A DNA stretch of 64,000 bases from Mimachlamys varia. Taxonomy: Eukaryota; Mollusca; Bivalvia; Pectinida; Pectinidae. This document shows positions 1-14,500 of this stretch, piece by piece. The translations under genes and the position numbers were made by a program. Position 1 is the first letter of the stretch. Every line of letters begins with the position of its first letter. The notes under the pieces are model-generated. The model was given only the letters and a program-made list of their open reading frames with translations, searched no databases and had not been told where the DNA came from. The stretch is taken from NCBI GenBank assembly GCA_947623455.1, contig OX392530.1, positions 1,897,501-1,961,500 of the forward strand, written 5' to 3'.

Positions 1-236
1 TGGGTTTGTGCTATGCTCAGTGACAGACTTACATATTACATAATAATTCAGTTATTTAGTATTTACTTAGATATACAATGTATATATATGTTTACAAATG
101 ATGCAAGAAAAGAAAGAGAGAGAGTGACTCCTAACAGCAAAGTGATTGGGAATCCCCTTCCTACAAAGCCTGTTAGGAGTAAACAGCAGGAGAGAAGAAA
201 AGAAATTATTATGTAAAGTCTGTCAGCTGTTCTAAA
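1..236. other. Flank beyond the retrotransposon 3' end; no gene
   Basis: AT-rich DNA with a short AG-rich run near 103-122. It lies downstream of the antisense reverse transcriptase stop codon and may contain that element's 3' untranslated tail. No poly(A) tail or target duplication could be recognised. If the receptor gene extends to the left, this is intron. Confidence 0.4.
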
Positions 237-1970
237 TTACTCATCATTGGTTGTTTTAGAAGAAAGTTGAGAAAGAGAGGTCTTGAAAGAGTTGAAAGTG
301 GGAGCACTAACGACGTGTGATGGTAAATTGTTCCAGTCTACAACAGTGCGTGGGAAAAAAGATTGTTGCCTAGACAATGTTTTTGAATAAATCTGCTGAT
401 ATTGATACTGGTGTGAATTTCTAGAAATTCTGGAGGCTCGTTGCAGTCTGTCAGACGTTGGTATGGCTACAGTGCCGTGATGAATCTTATAGAACATTTT
501 CAGGCGTGCATCTTTCCTACGGTCTGAAAGGCTGCGCCAACCAAGAGTATCTATCATATCTGTCACACTAGAGGTGTTACGAAAACGGTTTGACACATAA
601 CGAGCCCCCCTTCTCTGAACCATTTCAATTTTGTTTATATTATTTTTAGTGAATGGATCCCAAACTGAACAGGCATATTCTAAAGAAGGTCTGACCAAGG
701 ATTTATAAGCCTGTTCTTTAAATGATGTAGAGCTAATTTTCAGGTTTCTTCTGAGAAATCCTAGAGTAGAATTTGCCTTATTACAAATCTGATCTACATG
801 AGTATCCCATTTCAAGTCTGATCTGAGGGTTACTCCTAGGTATTTAACAGAATTTACATGTTTTAGAATTTGGCCATGAAGTGAATAATCAAAATAAATG
901 GGAGATTTTTTCTTAGAGACTGTTAAAGCATAACACTTACTAGGATGAAAAGCCATGTGCCATTTCTGCTCCCAAGAGGCCAGTTTGTCCAGATCAGACT
1001 GCAGGGTCCTGGCATCTGTTTCTGACGTAATTGTCAGATACACGATGGTATCATCCGCAAACAGTCTGACCTTGGACTTAAGGCCAAATGGCATGTCGTT
1101 AATATAAAATAAAAACAGACTTGGGCCTAGAACAGATCCCTGGGGAACACCGGATAGAACATGAACATATTCAGATTTGACGCCTTCCACAAGTACTGAT
1201 TGGGTTCTATTATTAAGAAAATTGGAGATCCAAGATGTTGTTTTCTCATCAATACCATAGTGAATTAGTTTGTTGACAAGTAAAGAGTGACTGACCTTGT
1301 CGAACGCTTTAGAAAAGTCCATGACCAAAATATCTGTTTGTTTAGAATCATCTAAAGTTTTAGTAATATCATCAAAAAATTCCAAGAGTTGTGTTTCACA
1401 GGACCTAGATTTCCGAAAACCATGCTGAAGAGGGTACAAAATATTGTGTCGATCAGAATGAGACATTATGTTTGATACTATGACATGCTCCATCAGCTTA
1501 CAACAAATACAAGTTAACGATATTGGCCTGTAATTTACCGGATCATATTTTTGGCCCTTTTTAAAGATGGGAACAATATGGGCTGTCTTCCAATCTTGAG
1601 GTACAATGCCAGAATCTAGAGAAAAATTGAAAATGATACTCAAGATTGGTGCTATTTCACTGGATAATTCCTTCAAGACCATTGGACTCAAGTCATCTGG
1701 GCCTGGTGCTTTGGAACAATTAAGATTTTTCAATAATTTTAGAATGCCATCTGATGAAATAATAGGCGTGTCCATAGTAGGAAATGTCTGATTAGAGTCC
1801 ATGTAATTTTCGTTGACAAAAACATCAGAGGAAATGGTTTTAGAAGAGGAGAATACAGATTCAAACTGCTTGTTAAGCAGATTGGCCTTAGAATACGAGT
1901 CTGAAATGAGCTTTCCCTCCTGCTTCAAGTGGGGGATTCCGGAGTAGTCTGTTTTTTTGTGTTTAATCAT
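237..1970 (-). mobile_element. Non-LTR retrotransposon reverse transcriptase ORF (jockey/CR1-like), 5'-truncated
   Basis: An uninterrupted 577-codon frame encodes the reverse transcriptase and C-terminal part of a LINE-type retrotransposon. Visible RT blocks, in order, are the DFSKAFDKVSH block near residue 220 (first catalytic Asp), GVPQGSVLGP near 275, and FADDTIVY near 304 (catalytic Asp pair). After RT come the usual jockey/CR1-like tail motifs, LGWRSLSDRRKDARLKM and a final VVDWNNLPSHVV-type segment. The frame opens just before the conserved GIPHLKQ-like segment that normally precedes RT. An in-frame stop lies a few codons upstream, and no endonuclease domain is visible, so the copy is 5'-truncated. 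It is antisense to the receptor gene and lies in the intron before the Ig exon. The intact frame suggests recent insertion. Clade assignment is from motif style, not from a tree. Confidence 0.88.
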
Positions 1971-2298
1971 AGCACAGAAATCCTAGTAAGACTTATTAAG
2001 GAATTCTATGACTTGGGGAATTTCCTGTTTCAACATTCTTTACAGTAGACATAATTATCTGCATTATATTTATGACAACATTTTTGCAGTTCAGTTTCTT
2101 TACAATTCCATCTTTTGTGTTTTAGGAATGCAGGAATTTACCATTGTTTCATTAAACAATCTTTTCCTTTATTAATATCCGACAAAATCATGTGATTCCT
2201 TAATGTAGCGTCTCAATATCAGTGTAATTTAAGGATGAATATAGGTATAAATATGTGTTTAAATATTAACATTACCTGATTGTCTGTGGTCATTTCAG
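1971..2298. other. Intron sequence before the Ig exon
   Basis: AT-rich, with no gene. The last bases (tgtggtcatttcag) form a pyrimidine tract and AG acceptor leading into the Ig exon at 2299. Confidence 0.6.
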
Positions 2299-2509
2299 TT
2301 ACACAAACCTTACCCCAGGGGAATGGAAATCATTTACGAGGCGACTCTCCCAGTAGACCTGTCTGGTACGGAGACTGAATTGTCTCGGCTCTGGATCGGA
2401 AATGTCACTGAGGAGGCGGTCTACAACTGTACTGCTGTAAACACACCTAAGGGAAGACCGTTTCCAATTCACCGTGAAGCCAGGGTTGTGCCCATTCCTG
2501 TAAATACTG
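2299..2509 (+). CDS. MUSK: Receptor exon: C-terminal half of an immunoglobulin domain
   Basis: The exon reads in phase 0 from the tttcag acceptor and encodes about 70 residues. The signature [17 protein letters not shown] is the F-strand pattern of an Ig fold (hydrophobic-x-hydrophobic, then Y-x-C). It is followed by [11 protein letters not shown], comparable to the end of the Ig domain that precedes the Frizzled domain in MuSK. The donor is g|gtaagt at 2510, leaving phase 1. The partner Cys of the Ig disulphide must lie in an upstream exon not found in the window. An alternative acceptor at ccccag (about 2318) would shorten the exon slightly. Confidence 0.75.
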
Positions 2510-5500
2510 GTAAGTTTAGCTCGACCTTAAGGAGTTGGCTCTACCTGTTTAAAAAATTATCAATTTTCTTCAGAATTTTATATTCTCTGCCTTTTCTCAT
2601 AACGATGCTTGTAAACAAAAAAATGCCCAGCAACAAAGGTATTTTTTTTTTCAATTTATTATTGAAACACGGATCGTTAATAAACATCTGACACAATATT
2701 CTAAAATTTAAGCTATTCTTCATTTTTTGCTTTTAAAAAGTAATTTTCCGTAATGTATTTCTTATGAAAAATCTAGAAAAGTTCTTTTCTCGCCAAATTT
2801 GAAACCCTTTAATACATCCTCAAAATAAAGCCTAGCTTTATTTAATGACCTATCAATAGTTTTGCTCATTTCTGATGTATTATTGATGATATTGAATTCC
2901 AATTCCATCTTCCATAAAAGAGTTATAAAAATAAAAATATTTAGAAGCAGCATTGTACATATTTATTATATATACAGGGATTGGTGTAGCTTTCTTCAAC
3001 TCTAGTCTTTTCAAGAGATGTTTTTAATCTAGATTAATTTGTTTTACATAAATTTTGTTTGAGTGATTTGGGACAGATGAATCAGGTATATATCGTTTGA
3101 ACGTGAAGAATAATAAATTCAGTAAACTGCTGCCTCTCAGAGCTAAGTGTAGATGGATGGGTTGTATGGTGAAACTTATGTAATGATACATGCATGTCTG
3201 TGATCTTTCTGTGTATATATACCAACCCTAGATAAAATCTAGGTAACATTTCTGACTCCTTGTCCTACTGTACCTATAAGAAAGATAGATGTGTTAAGAG
3301 CATCTGCAACATGAATGACATTTTGGAAATCTTGAATTCTCAGCAGGTGTATTTGGTTTACAGGAGTGATTTACAGAATGAAATTTCTTTCCCTTGTCGT
3401 ATATATAACAGCAGTACATCACAACATGTAAGAAATATGTTTATGAAGTTGTCCAGGTATTTATGATAAACATTTGTGTCGTTTATCTAATGTATTATTA
3501 GACGTGCAACTGCTCGTCGCAGGTTTTTACCTGAGGACAGGTATGTGATATACAAATGTCAGGGCCAGGTGAGCTTTCCCAGACACACAACCTGTCAGTC
3601 ATTAGTAGATATACTGTACATCTGAATCAGAATATTATCTGTTAACATCGACTCCTAAACATAAACTCGCAAATTCTTATTGGAAAGAATTTGAAAGATA
3701 TCAAGAAATTATTTTCATTTTATGTTTACGAGGCTGTTATCAGGGTTAAATTGCTGTGTAAAAGGGTTGTATAAAAAATAAATATCACAAGAATTTGAGG
3801 TATTTAAAATAGTGTATGTAGATGATTGAGTTCCATTGGACTAGCCATTAACGCAGTGGATAAAGCTTACTGTCAGGAGCTCTGGGCATAGTTGTGTTTA
3901 ATTTCTGTATAATGCAGTCACACCTAGCTGGCCAAGGAATGTACCGCTTCTGTTTACCCTATTTGTACTGTCAACATCACAAGATTCACTTACAACGTAC
4001 ACTAATACTCTACAAAAATTACATACGGAACACACATACAGCGTGATATCCTCTGACTTATCTAAAGTTTGCCAATAAAGATGTGTACTGTCACCTGTCC
4101 TCAGCGATTTCTGCAGCTATACTTGAGGTGTGATAGTGATTCAGGAGATAAAATGTTATTCTGTCAGCAATCAAACCTTTTGCTGCAGGGGTCAGCCGGT
4201 CTACCAATCCATCTAAATATAAAGAGAAATTCGCTCTGGTACAAAAGATGAAATGATAATGTAAAAGATGTGCATCTATTAAGTTGCCTTACAAGTATGA
4301 GCTGTAAGGAGTTTCCCTTAAGCTCAGCGGTAGAGCATCATGCTCCAGAGCCAAGGGTCACGGGTTCGAGCCCCAGCGACAGCACTATGTTTTTCACTTT
4401 TCCTCAGTCCTATTACAAACTGGTGTTGTTGACCTTCCTGTTTCAAGGTAGGAGAATCTTTGGCAGGGAGTCAAAGCACCTAGGTTTGAGATTTAGAAAA
4501 AGGGAGAATAGTGTAAAAGATGTGCATTGATTAGGTTGCCTTACAAGTGGAGCTGTAGGGAATTTCCCTTTAGCTCAGCGGTAGAGCATCAGGCTGGAGA
4601 GCCAAGGGTCACAAGTTCGAGCCCCAGCGACGGCACTACATGGTTATCACTGTTCCTCATCCTATTGCAGTAGCATGCAAATTAATTGGAATTCCCCTCC
4701 TGATTTCTCCCTCTTGTAAATGTGTTCATTATTCATTGTGACATGCATTGGAAAAGAGAGGAAATTTTTATATTTGTATGCCCCCGCCATGAATTGGAAA
4801 TGGGGTGGGGGGGGGGAGGGGCATATAGTGTTACCCATGTATGTCCCAACTCGTCGCGTTATGTCCCATCCCATTGCGTCGGGTCCCATGGTAATGTAAC
4901 CAGCTGGGGGCGGGGGCGTAATGCATTTATGTCTCACAGACAGTTCTAGTTAATCCAGACTGTCAACAATATTTTCTTCTGAGAAATAACCAGATTACAT
5001 ACAAAATATTAATGCGCAGTCACCAAATAGAGATGGCCATAAAAGCATCATACATATATACAGTATAACTTGTCTAAACCGGCCCCTGTCTAATCTGAAT
5101 CCCTGTCTATTCCAGCCTTACAATTCAGTCCCAGCATTTCCTTCTGAACTTATATCCAACCTCTACAAACCAGACATCTGTGTAAACCAGCCAAATAATT
5201 TGGTCCCAAAGACATCCGGTTTAGACAAGTTACACTTTATCTACAGATAGGTTTGAATCCAGGATCTTCCGAAATTTAGATGAATGATAAACCAATCAAT
5301 GATCAACACAGTCTAGATCTGCTATAATAGGGTGCCTCTACCATGTTGGTAAAATGGAGTGTAACAGAAAAGCAGTCGGTTTGTTGAAATAAAGGTTTAA
5401 ATTGTTATACTCTTTGTCAGTAAATAAGAACTACAGCAAACACCCCACATATTACATGGCAGAACATGCCACCCGCCTGGGGCTCTGTACAGGCCCAATA

Positions 5501-8500
5501 AATGTCACACCGATCTCCGCCACATCCTGAACACCCAATGGTTAATATTGAAGATAGGATCTTATGAAATATTTATCTATATGTTAATACAAATCTCACA
5601 ATATCTGAGTTTACCTTAAAATCAGGCCAGTTTGACTGACCATTTCATATGTCTATGTTTTGACCAGTACCCCAGATCCTCTCTCGCAAATTTTGTCCAG
5701 CCTTGACCATTAGCATTGTAAGAGGTATTTAAACATTTGGCCTTTTGATTTGAAATGAAAAGCATTCCCTGAGGACATTAGTTTTATGAGTAAATAAATA
5801 ATATCATGACTCAAACCTAACAAGTATTTATTTGGACTGAAGCCTTCGTGTATGTTCATGTTGCCAGAAGTGAAGCCATTTTGACTTGTGTAGCATGCAC
5901 ACTGCATGGGGAGAGATACTGCTTTTTTTCCCCTGTGATAATTATACCTCAAAAGGTCGTGATCTCGTGAGCGTTGTCTGTAAGGCTGTGGGATACAGCT
6001 CCTCATTTGTGCAGTGTAGTCGTATGAAAGGAGTTACCGTGGATTATCTACGTTTCGTATACCAACTCCGGATCAACAGTGATTCTGTATTGGTGCTGGA
6101 AACAGGATTTGGTAGCATTCTTATGTGTTCTTCTTCTCGAAGGAATCATACTTTGGGTGTCTGGATCAAATTCAACAGGTCATACTAACAAAGGTCTACT
6201 TTTAGATTGTGAAAGTAATTCCGCATTTTCAGGGAGTAGCGACACTCATCATACAAGACTTAAAAATTGTCATAAGCAAGACTACACTACAGTCTATTTC
6301 TAGGACGTATCAGCTGCTTTTAGTCCTTTTTGTCACTAGGACTAATCTCTAGGGATTTATCGTAACTATAATAATACTTGAGTCAGAGATCAGAGATTTA
6401 TGGTAACTCATACTGGAGTTCATCATTAGAGATTTATGGTAACTCATACTGGAGTTCATCATTAGAGATTTATGGTAACTCATACTGGAGTTCATCTTTA
6501 GAGATTTATGGTAACTCATACTGGAGTTCATCATTAGAGATTTATGGTAACTCATACTGGAGTTCATCGTTAAGAGATTTATGGTAACTCATACTGGAGT
6601 TCATCGTTAGAGATTTATGGTAACTCATACTGGAGTTCATCATTAGAGATTTATGGTAACTCATACTGGAGTTCATCGTTAGAGATTTACGGTAACTCAT
6701 ACTGGAGTTCATCATTAGAGATTTATGGTAACTCATACTGGAGTTCATCGTTAGAGATTTATGGTAACTCATACTGGAGTTCATCATTAGAGATTTATGG
6801 TAACTCATACTGGAGTTCATCATTAGAGATTTATGGTAACTCATACTGAAGTTCATCATTAGAGATTTACAGTAACTCATACTGGAGTTCATCATTAGAG
6901 ATTTATGGTAACTAATACTGGAGTTCATCATTAGAGATTTATGGTAACTCATACTAGAGTTCATCATTAGAGATTTACAGTAACTCATACTAGAGTTCAT
7001 CATTAGAGATTCATGGTAACTCATACTGGAGTTCATCATTAGAGATTTATGGTAACTCATACTAGAGTTCATCATTAGAGATTTACAGTAACTCATACTG
7101 GAGTTCATCATTAGAGATTTATGGTAACTCATACTGGAGTTCATCATTAGAGATTTATGGTAACTCATACTAGAGTTCATCATTAGAGATTTACAGTAAC
7201 TCATACTGGAGTTCATCATTAGAGGTTTATGGTAACTCATACTGGAGTTCATCATTAGAGATTTATGGTAACTCATACTGGAGTTAATCATTAGAGATTT
7301 ATGGTAACTCATACTGGAGTTCATCATTAGAGATTTATGGTATCTAAAACTGGAGTTCATCATTAGAGATTTATGGTAACTCATACTGGAGTTCATCATT
7401 AGAGATTCATGGTAACTCATACTAGAGTTCATCATTAGAGATTTACAGTAATTCATACTAGAGTTCCTAATTAGAGATTTATGGTAACTTATACTAGAGT
7501 TCATCATTAGAGATTTATGGTATTGCATCTTTGTCACTATTAGTGCCTGGGCCAAGAATACATTCAAATCTTAAAAAAGGAAGATTTGAAATACCTCCTC
7601 CACCCTCCACCCCCCCCCCCCCCCCCACCCCCAATCCCCTACTCCCACCCCCTTCCAAAAAATATATAAATCCTGTTGAGCAGTGCATTGTTCATCAACA
7701 GAGTGTTCTTTGTAATAGTCTTTCTATAAGTTAAAAACGGTTACATTTGCCTCTAGTCCATCAGATAAGAAAACCGTTATTTTTTAACTATTGATAAACA
7801 CATAAGAAGGAAAATAAGGAACTTCATTCATAGAGTAGAGAGGATTGGAGCGATACTGTGTTTATCAGCCGTTATTTCCTCCTGGAAGTGGGGGATGGAT
7901 ATTTACTGATTACCGATGATAACCTTCTAGGTATTTCCCACATGTATTTTAGCATGAATCACTTTGAATGAAGTTTGGAATAGAAATACATAGATATTTG
8001 TCTGGGATGTCGTTTTTTGACGCCATGCTGTGCACGATCGTGAAAACATAGAAGATATTTATACGGGGAGAAGGAAGGCTGAAATCCCCTGGAAGGATGC
8101 AGTTGATATTATCAGTATTGCCTCAGCAGCTCACATAGATACAGATGACTTGACGATGTTTATTTTTCTTCAGAGTCTTTGAGGATAAGGGTAGCGCCAT
8201 CATTTACACAGCCCAGGAAACTGAGATATAGGTCAGATATCAAATTTTTGATGAAATTTCTGGGAGATTAGTAGGCTACTAATGACTGGCTGAGAGCTGG
8301 AGATAAAGAGTTGGTTATTTACTGTAATATTGTAGCAGCAGAGGGAGTTGGTAAGGGTAGCGGAGCGCAGTCTCCAGGATTTGGGGAGACACCATACTTG
8401 TGGACTGGGTGGAAATAGTCTAGATTTAAATACCACTTCTCAATTAAGATAAAACAAATAGTCAGGTTTGGTGTGTAGTGCGACAGCTGCGGAAACTTTT

Positions 8501-11500
8501 TTTTTTCACGATTTGGTTTGAGACAGCCAACCTGCTGCGGGTACTATAAAGGATATAGCTGTAGTGTCTTACTTGGCAGCTGTATCTCTGCTCCTCAGTC
8601 TGTATGTACATTGGACTAACACTGTCACCACAACACAAACACTGCCGGTGCAAATCAAATGTTCTCTAATTTCTGTATAAATATTGAACTAAGTTTCTAT
8701 CTTGACGCTGTCATTCACTCCCAGTTTTAGGGGTTTGAGGAGGAAGAGGATTTGCCCGGGTGAAACTAAAATATTTGTATTGGTTTTACAGTTGATAAGC
8801 TTAAGCCTAACCTTTGAAAGAATTTCAAAAAATTTCCATTTTTTTTTCAAAGGAAGTTATATAAATCTTGGAGAAAAGGATCAAATAGTGAAGTTGAATT
8901 TGAGAACACATTGTAACGGCATCCATGTGAAGCGAGTAGTGAATAGCAGACGGACAACCTGTGTGTGAACTGTTACAGGCCTGGCACCACTTGAGTTCTA
9001 AAACACTTGTTCCTGGGGTTGTGAAAGTATTCCTCCTTAGACATACACATGGACTAAACTGAAGCAGCTGATGCAAGGGGTGACGGCGGTGATCGTAGGC
9101 GTGATCTAAGGCGTGTTATTGTAACCGAGTGTGCTAATCTCTCTGAAGGATAGGAGAACAAAGTACTTTGGTCTAAATAGTCATTCGTCATGAGGGCGAA
9201 ACAGACTTATCATGTCGGCCTGGTGCTGAAACCCAATATTTCATTGAGAAAATTACGATTTATTAAGACATGTTTTGTGACTTGGATCATTGTTATCTTG
9301 GAATTTATCTCTTTTACTTCAGTGAAAGTTGATGCCGGAACAGCCAGGCCATTGGAAGGGTGAGTACCATTTTTTTTAAATTTCAAATCCCGCCATGGAA
9401 TGGCCTGTTTCATATAGCGTTGCTTTTTGTCGTCATACTGTCCTTTTTTGCTCCGTCATTCCATCATAATTTTGAAACTGAACGGTAATGTGATAATTTA
9501 CAAAAAAAGTTAAGACCGACATTTTGGAAAGCTTTGTCTTACCTTCAGGGTAAATGTAAAACAAAAAAACAAAAAAATTACATAAAATATACTCCGCTTT
9601 GGTTGTCATGGGGGCAATAGTATCACACTGACACACATAGTTTCACAAGAGACCTTCCTACTTTCTGAACTATACCATTTTAAGTCAAAATGAAATCAGG
9701 AAATGATAAATCATAAATTTAGCGTTTGTTTTTTAAATGAAATGATAAGAAATGATAATGGTTTTTAATTCACTTGCTCGACCTTGAAGGGCAAAGTGTT
9801 GGTTGTCTGTCCATCTGTCAACTTTTCATTTAAAACACTACTAGTCCTGAACAGCTCAGCAGATTTGAACCTATTATTGTCTTGAACATTAATATTGGTT
9901 GAGGGGAATTCAATTTTTATGGAAACAGGGTAAACCTCCCCTTGAAGCAGGTTGGAACCGATACAAGAGAACATATGGATAGCTGTTTTGAAATCAATTC
10001 AATATACAGTATCTTGTGGTAGAAAGGCAGTGTCCAACATGGACACTGTTAAATCTTCCTTTTTAAATAATGGAGAAATTGTAATCAAATTTGGTGTAAA
10101 GGATCTCAAGCATGCCCTCCTTCTATAATAGGTAAATGAGGTGAATATAGTAAAATCCCACCATTTCAGCATGCCACCTAGTTGACTCCCCTGAGAGAAT
10201 ACAGCCTGTGCTGCCATTTCAGCACTTACAGCATAAGCAATCTACAATTTCTAGCATTGCTCAGTCATGTACACATTTACTGCTGAGAAACTAGAACATG
10301 CATAGTAAAACGTTTTTCTCAAAGTATTATGCTGAAAGATACAACACAATACTGTGACTCAAACCCGCAACCCTTCGGTCTCCAGCCCAGCATCTTGCCA
10401 CTATATATATAGACAACCATGCCAATTAAACATGCATCTTTTGTTCCAATCAAACTGTTTGATTAATGAGTCATCAGCACTGCAGTCAAGTTATGAGATC
10501 CTTTATTGTCTCGTCATAAAATCATACGATAAACTTTATATCTCGATAAACTTTATATCTCGATAAATTTTATATCTCGGAAAGTGCTGCTTATACTTTG
10601 ATTGTGTCATAATTTGTAAAGCTGCTATATTTATGTGAGTTTTATCAATACAGGCGCCTCTGAGTAGATATCTGTGTGTAATAAACGACTAAATCAAAAC
10701 CATACCTTCCTTAGGCTCTAATTCACGGCTCTCTAACTTCGGTGTTAGCAGGTACTTGATTTATTGGCAATTTGTCTTGCATAGAAAACATGGCTGAGCA
10801 CCTTGTGATTGATCATGATGGTAACCTTTCAAAATCAGATTTCATCTCAATCTCTTTGAAATTTATGATGACGTCTTGAAATATCACGAATCATGTTTTA
10901 TGTTGTCGTGAACTGAAATTAGGTAGAGATTAGGTGTAGGAGATTGAATGGGGTACGAAAGGTAATTTTAGATATATTGTAAAGCGTTTCCTTTAGAAAG
11001 TGTATGTAACAGGTAAGGTGAATCTATGAGGAATCTACGATACAGATCAGTAAAAACAGTTTTTGGAATTTTTATTGGAACTAAACAGAGCTATGACAAT
11101 TGATCTAACACTCCAACTTGTATCGGGGAAAGGTTTGACAGCGCTAATTTCCTTTTATAGCAATAATTTCCATTTGAACGATTGAATGAATATTTTAAAC
11201 CTATTATTAACTTGTTACAGTGGGTTAGGAATGTTGTTCAATATGTATGACTAGATGTGGAATTCGGGGAAAAAACTCCCGGCATTTGGTATTTAAGTTA
11301 AATGTATTTTTTCATGTTTGATGGCCGTCAGTAGTGAAGTGTCAGTTTGATCCCAGTAAGATCTTAGATGTGATATCTCATACTTCACTCCTCCTACCTA
11401 CAACGCGTGCATCATATGTTTGGAGAGTATACTCCTCGTGGGAAAGTCACGCTTGTCTGATTCTTTCACACTTAAACGGTTCAAGGTCACAGGAGGCAAA

Positions 11501-14500
11501 ATATGTAAAAAGAAACCTGGTCACAGGAGGCCAAATATGTAAACAAAAAACTGGTTACAGGGGGTCAAATATGTAAAAAAAAAAAAAAATGGTTACAGGG
11601 GCCAAATATGTAAAAAAAAAAAAAACTGGTTACAGGGGGCCAAATATGTAAAAAAAAAAATAAAACCTGGTTACAGGGGGTCAAATATGTAAAAAAAAAA
11701 AAACTGGTTACAGGGGGTCAAATATGTAAAAAAAAAAAAGAACAAACCTGTCTGGGGTCATATTAGAATATCTAGGGACTTATTAGAATGTCTGGGATCA
11801 TATTAGAATATCTGGGGTCATATTAGACTATCTAAGATCATATTAGAATGTCTGGGGTCATATTAGAATGTCTGGGGTCATATTAGAATGTTTGGGGTCA
11901 TATAAGAATGAACAGTATTCCAAAGGCACATACTTTTCTACAAAGAACACATATCAAATAATGTAAAACAGTATCAGTTCCTTGACAGAAGGGTCGCTAA
12001 ATTAGAAATAATGTACACTTCAAAATCTATCAAGATTTACAAGCATACTTTGTACAAAGCACCTGTTGGCAATACTGGATTGTTACATAACATGTCTGCA
12101 GTGTGTACTCTCAGAGAATTACGTGGTGGGGGGACTTTAGCAGATTTGGGGGGGGGCCTCTAACTGGATACAGGGAGGGGGACTACAGGCTGATTAGAAA
12201 CATTTGGCTACTGAGTTACATTACAACAAACTTGAGGAAACAGATGAGATTATAACTCGGGCTGAAAGGCTAAATGCCATGTTTTAAAAGTGGAATGGAA
12301 TATTTCTGAACCTCAACAGGTGTGAGAAATAGATATGTGTATAGATTTAGGTTCATTACATCAACTACAGATTGCTTCATTTACTGTTATGTCGGTCCTA
12401 CAGATTCTAAACTTGTGTGTTTAGAAAGATTTTTTAAATTAACTTGCAAAAAGCACACAATCTTACAGAAACTATCACAGTTGAAGCTTCCTCTTTTATG
12501 TACAGATGTAGGTACCCATTTTTCTAGCTGGGCTAGCTAAGTTTGTCACTTGTTTTCATTGTTGTAATTTTTGTTTTATGACATTATTAGTTTAACTGGT
12601 GTTTTTAACATGGCTTAAAATGGTGCTTATTTCGTTCACTGGAGGTTTACTGTTCTTGTTTTCATTTATAAAGTGCATTATGCCTTATACATGTAGTTGA
12701 GTGTTGTACAAAAAAAAAGTCTTCGTGTAATTATATAAACACACATGCTATCTCAAGCGTAAGCTGTACACAGCCAATATAATATTAATGTCTAGCTATT
12801 TTAGATAAAATATCTGATACATTTACAAAAAACGCTGCATTTCAAAGTTATGACTAACGTAACATAATGCATGTTGAGATAATGTCAGAACATTTTATCA
12901 ATTAATGGTAGCAACACAGACAGACATGCAAAATCCAACCAAATCTGCTGAAATCTAAACATCTATTTAAATGTCACTAGTAATTGCAATTTGTATTATA
13001 TTAAGTCTAGTGATTTTTGGACAAGGGCTATTGGGAATGCTTTGAGGCAAGTATAAGTGAAAGTTCAACAGGATGTAAGCTTGGGCAAAATATAATGTGA
13101 AAGTGAGGCATCAATATGAATTGTAGGGTAGGCCAAAATATAATGTTTAAGTGAGGCTTCAATGGGAATTGTAGGCTAGCCCAAAATGTAATATGTAAGT
13201 GAGGCTTCAATGGGAATTGTAAGCCAGGCCAAAATATAATGTGTAAGTGGGCTAGGTTTCAACAGGATGCAAAGAAGGCCAAACTCATGTGTAAGTGAAG
13301 CTTCAACAGAAAGTAACTAAGCTACAACTGTAAACCGCAATCATGCCTGGGTATATTTGTATACACAATTTTCATGTCTATGATATTGGGGAAACAGATG
13401 TTTTTGAGTTCAGACTTTTTGTGAGGTGTCACCCTGCTCATTACGCATATCACAGACATGGCAACACTAGAAAATCTCAAGAATAAGCTTCTCAAGCAAA
13501 CATGAGAGCACAACAAATAAACCTGGTGTAATGTGGTATGTCAGGGGAGCTCCTGGGAGAATTGTAGTTTGTCCCCATCTGGTTATACACGACTGGCCAA
13601 AGGTCAGAATCTAAATGTAGTCATTTAAGATGGCAGACATGTGCTTGTAATAACAAGATATTGCACTTTTGCAAAAATACGATATCCAATGTCTTGGTTC
13701 TGTTTGTTTGTTCTAACGTTTTCTGAATGAAATTATAAAATCTAGCGGTTACCAAACAACAGTATCGTTTGAAGTTAACATCATTTCATGTCTAAGAATC
13801 ACTTTTACAAAAAAGAAGAAGCTGGAGTTGTGTACACATTTTTTACCACGGCTAAATGATCATGTTTCTTACAATGTATTGGTAAACTATACTGTTATAG
13901 TTTGGCATGGGTCCTAAACTTACACGTCCATTTCATGCAGACTTCTGATGACCTTGAGCATTGCTGGCATCTATTAGATGACCTTGGGACTTGTGTTGCC
14001 TGCACACATAAAGAGGGGACACAGGTTTAAGTTTTACGAGGCCATTGTACAAATTGTGTTACATATGTAATGCTACATGTACATGTCTCGTCTTTGGTTC
14101 TTTGTCCAGATGTCTCTTGGTAAAGCAAGGAGTCAACATTCGCATGGTAAACATCTATTCACCCCTGAAACTTCATAATGAACTATTCCAACCATTGTAT
14201 TGGAAGAGGCCAATTGTGACATTAGGGTTGAACAAGCTAATATTTCTCTTTGATGTTCCCTTCAACAGTATATAATTATACTGATGAAGACTTGTGCCAT
14301 GAATGTTTGGTTTAATTTCCTGCACTAAAACACTTCATGTCGCCAAGAATACAAAACGAGTATTTCATGACAAAAATTGTAAATTTTGGAGAATTGATTA
14401 AATTTTGTTCAGAAAGATTCCCCCTTTGGAACGAAAAATCTAATTGGACAAGGATTATTTCATAATGTATTGGGAAAAGATTTCAGAAAAATAGAAATAT

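Noticed and set aside
4310..4385. tRNA gene
   Set aside because: A and B boxes are present, but the acceptor stem and anticodon arm do not pair and the unit belongs to a ~250-bp SINE.
6392..7522. CRISPR-like array (36-bp repeat)
   Set aside because: Repeats are contiguous with no unique spacers, and this is animal DNA.
6542..7567. 341-codon minus-strand ORF with 12-residue repeats
   Set aside because: It is the 36-bp minisatellite read in frame; there is no coding context outside the array.
14083..14113. 10-bp microexon (ttgtccag|atgtctcttg|gtaaag) as the missing receptor exon
   Set aside because: The length fits the phase gap, but joining it to the Frizzled exon makes a TGA stop.
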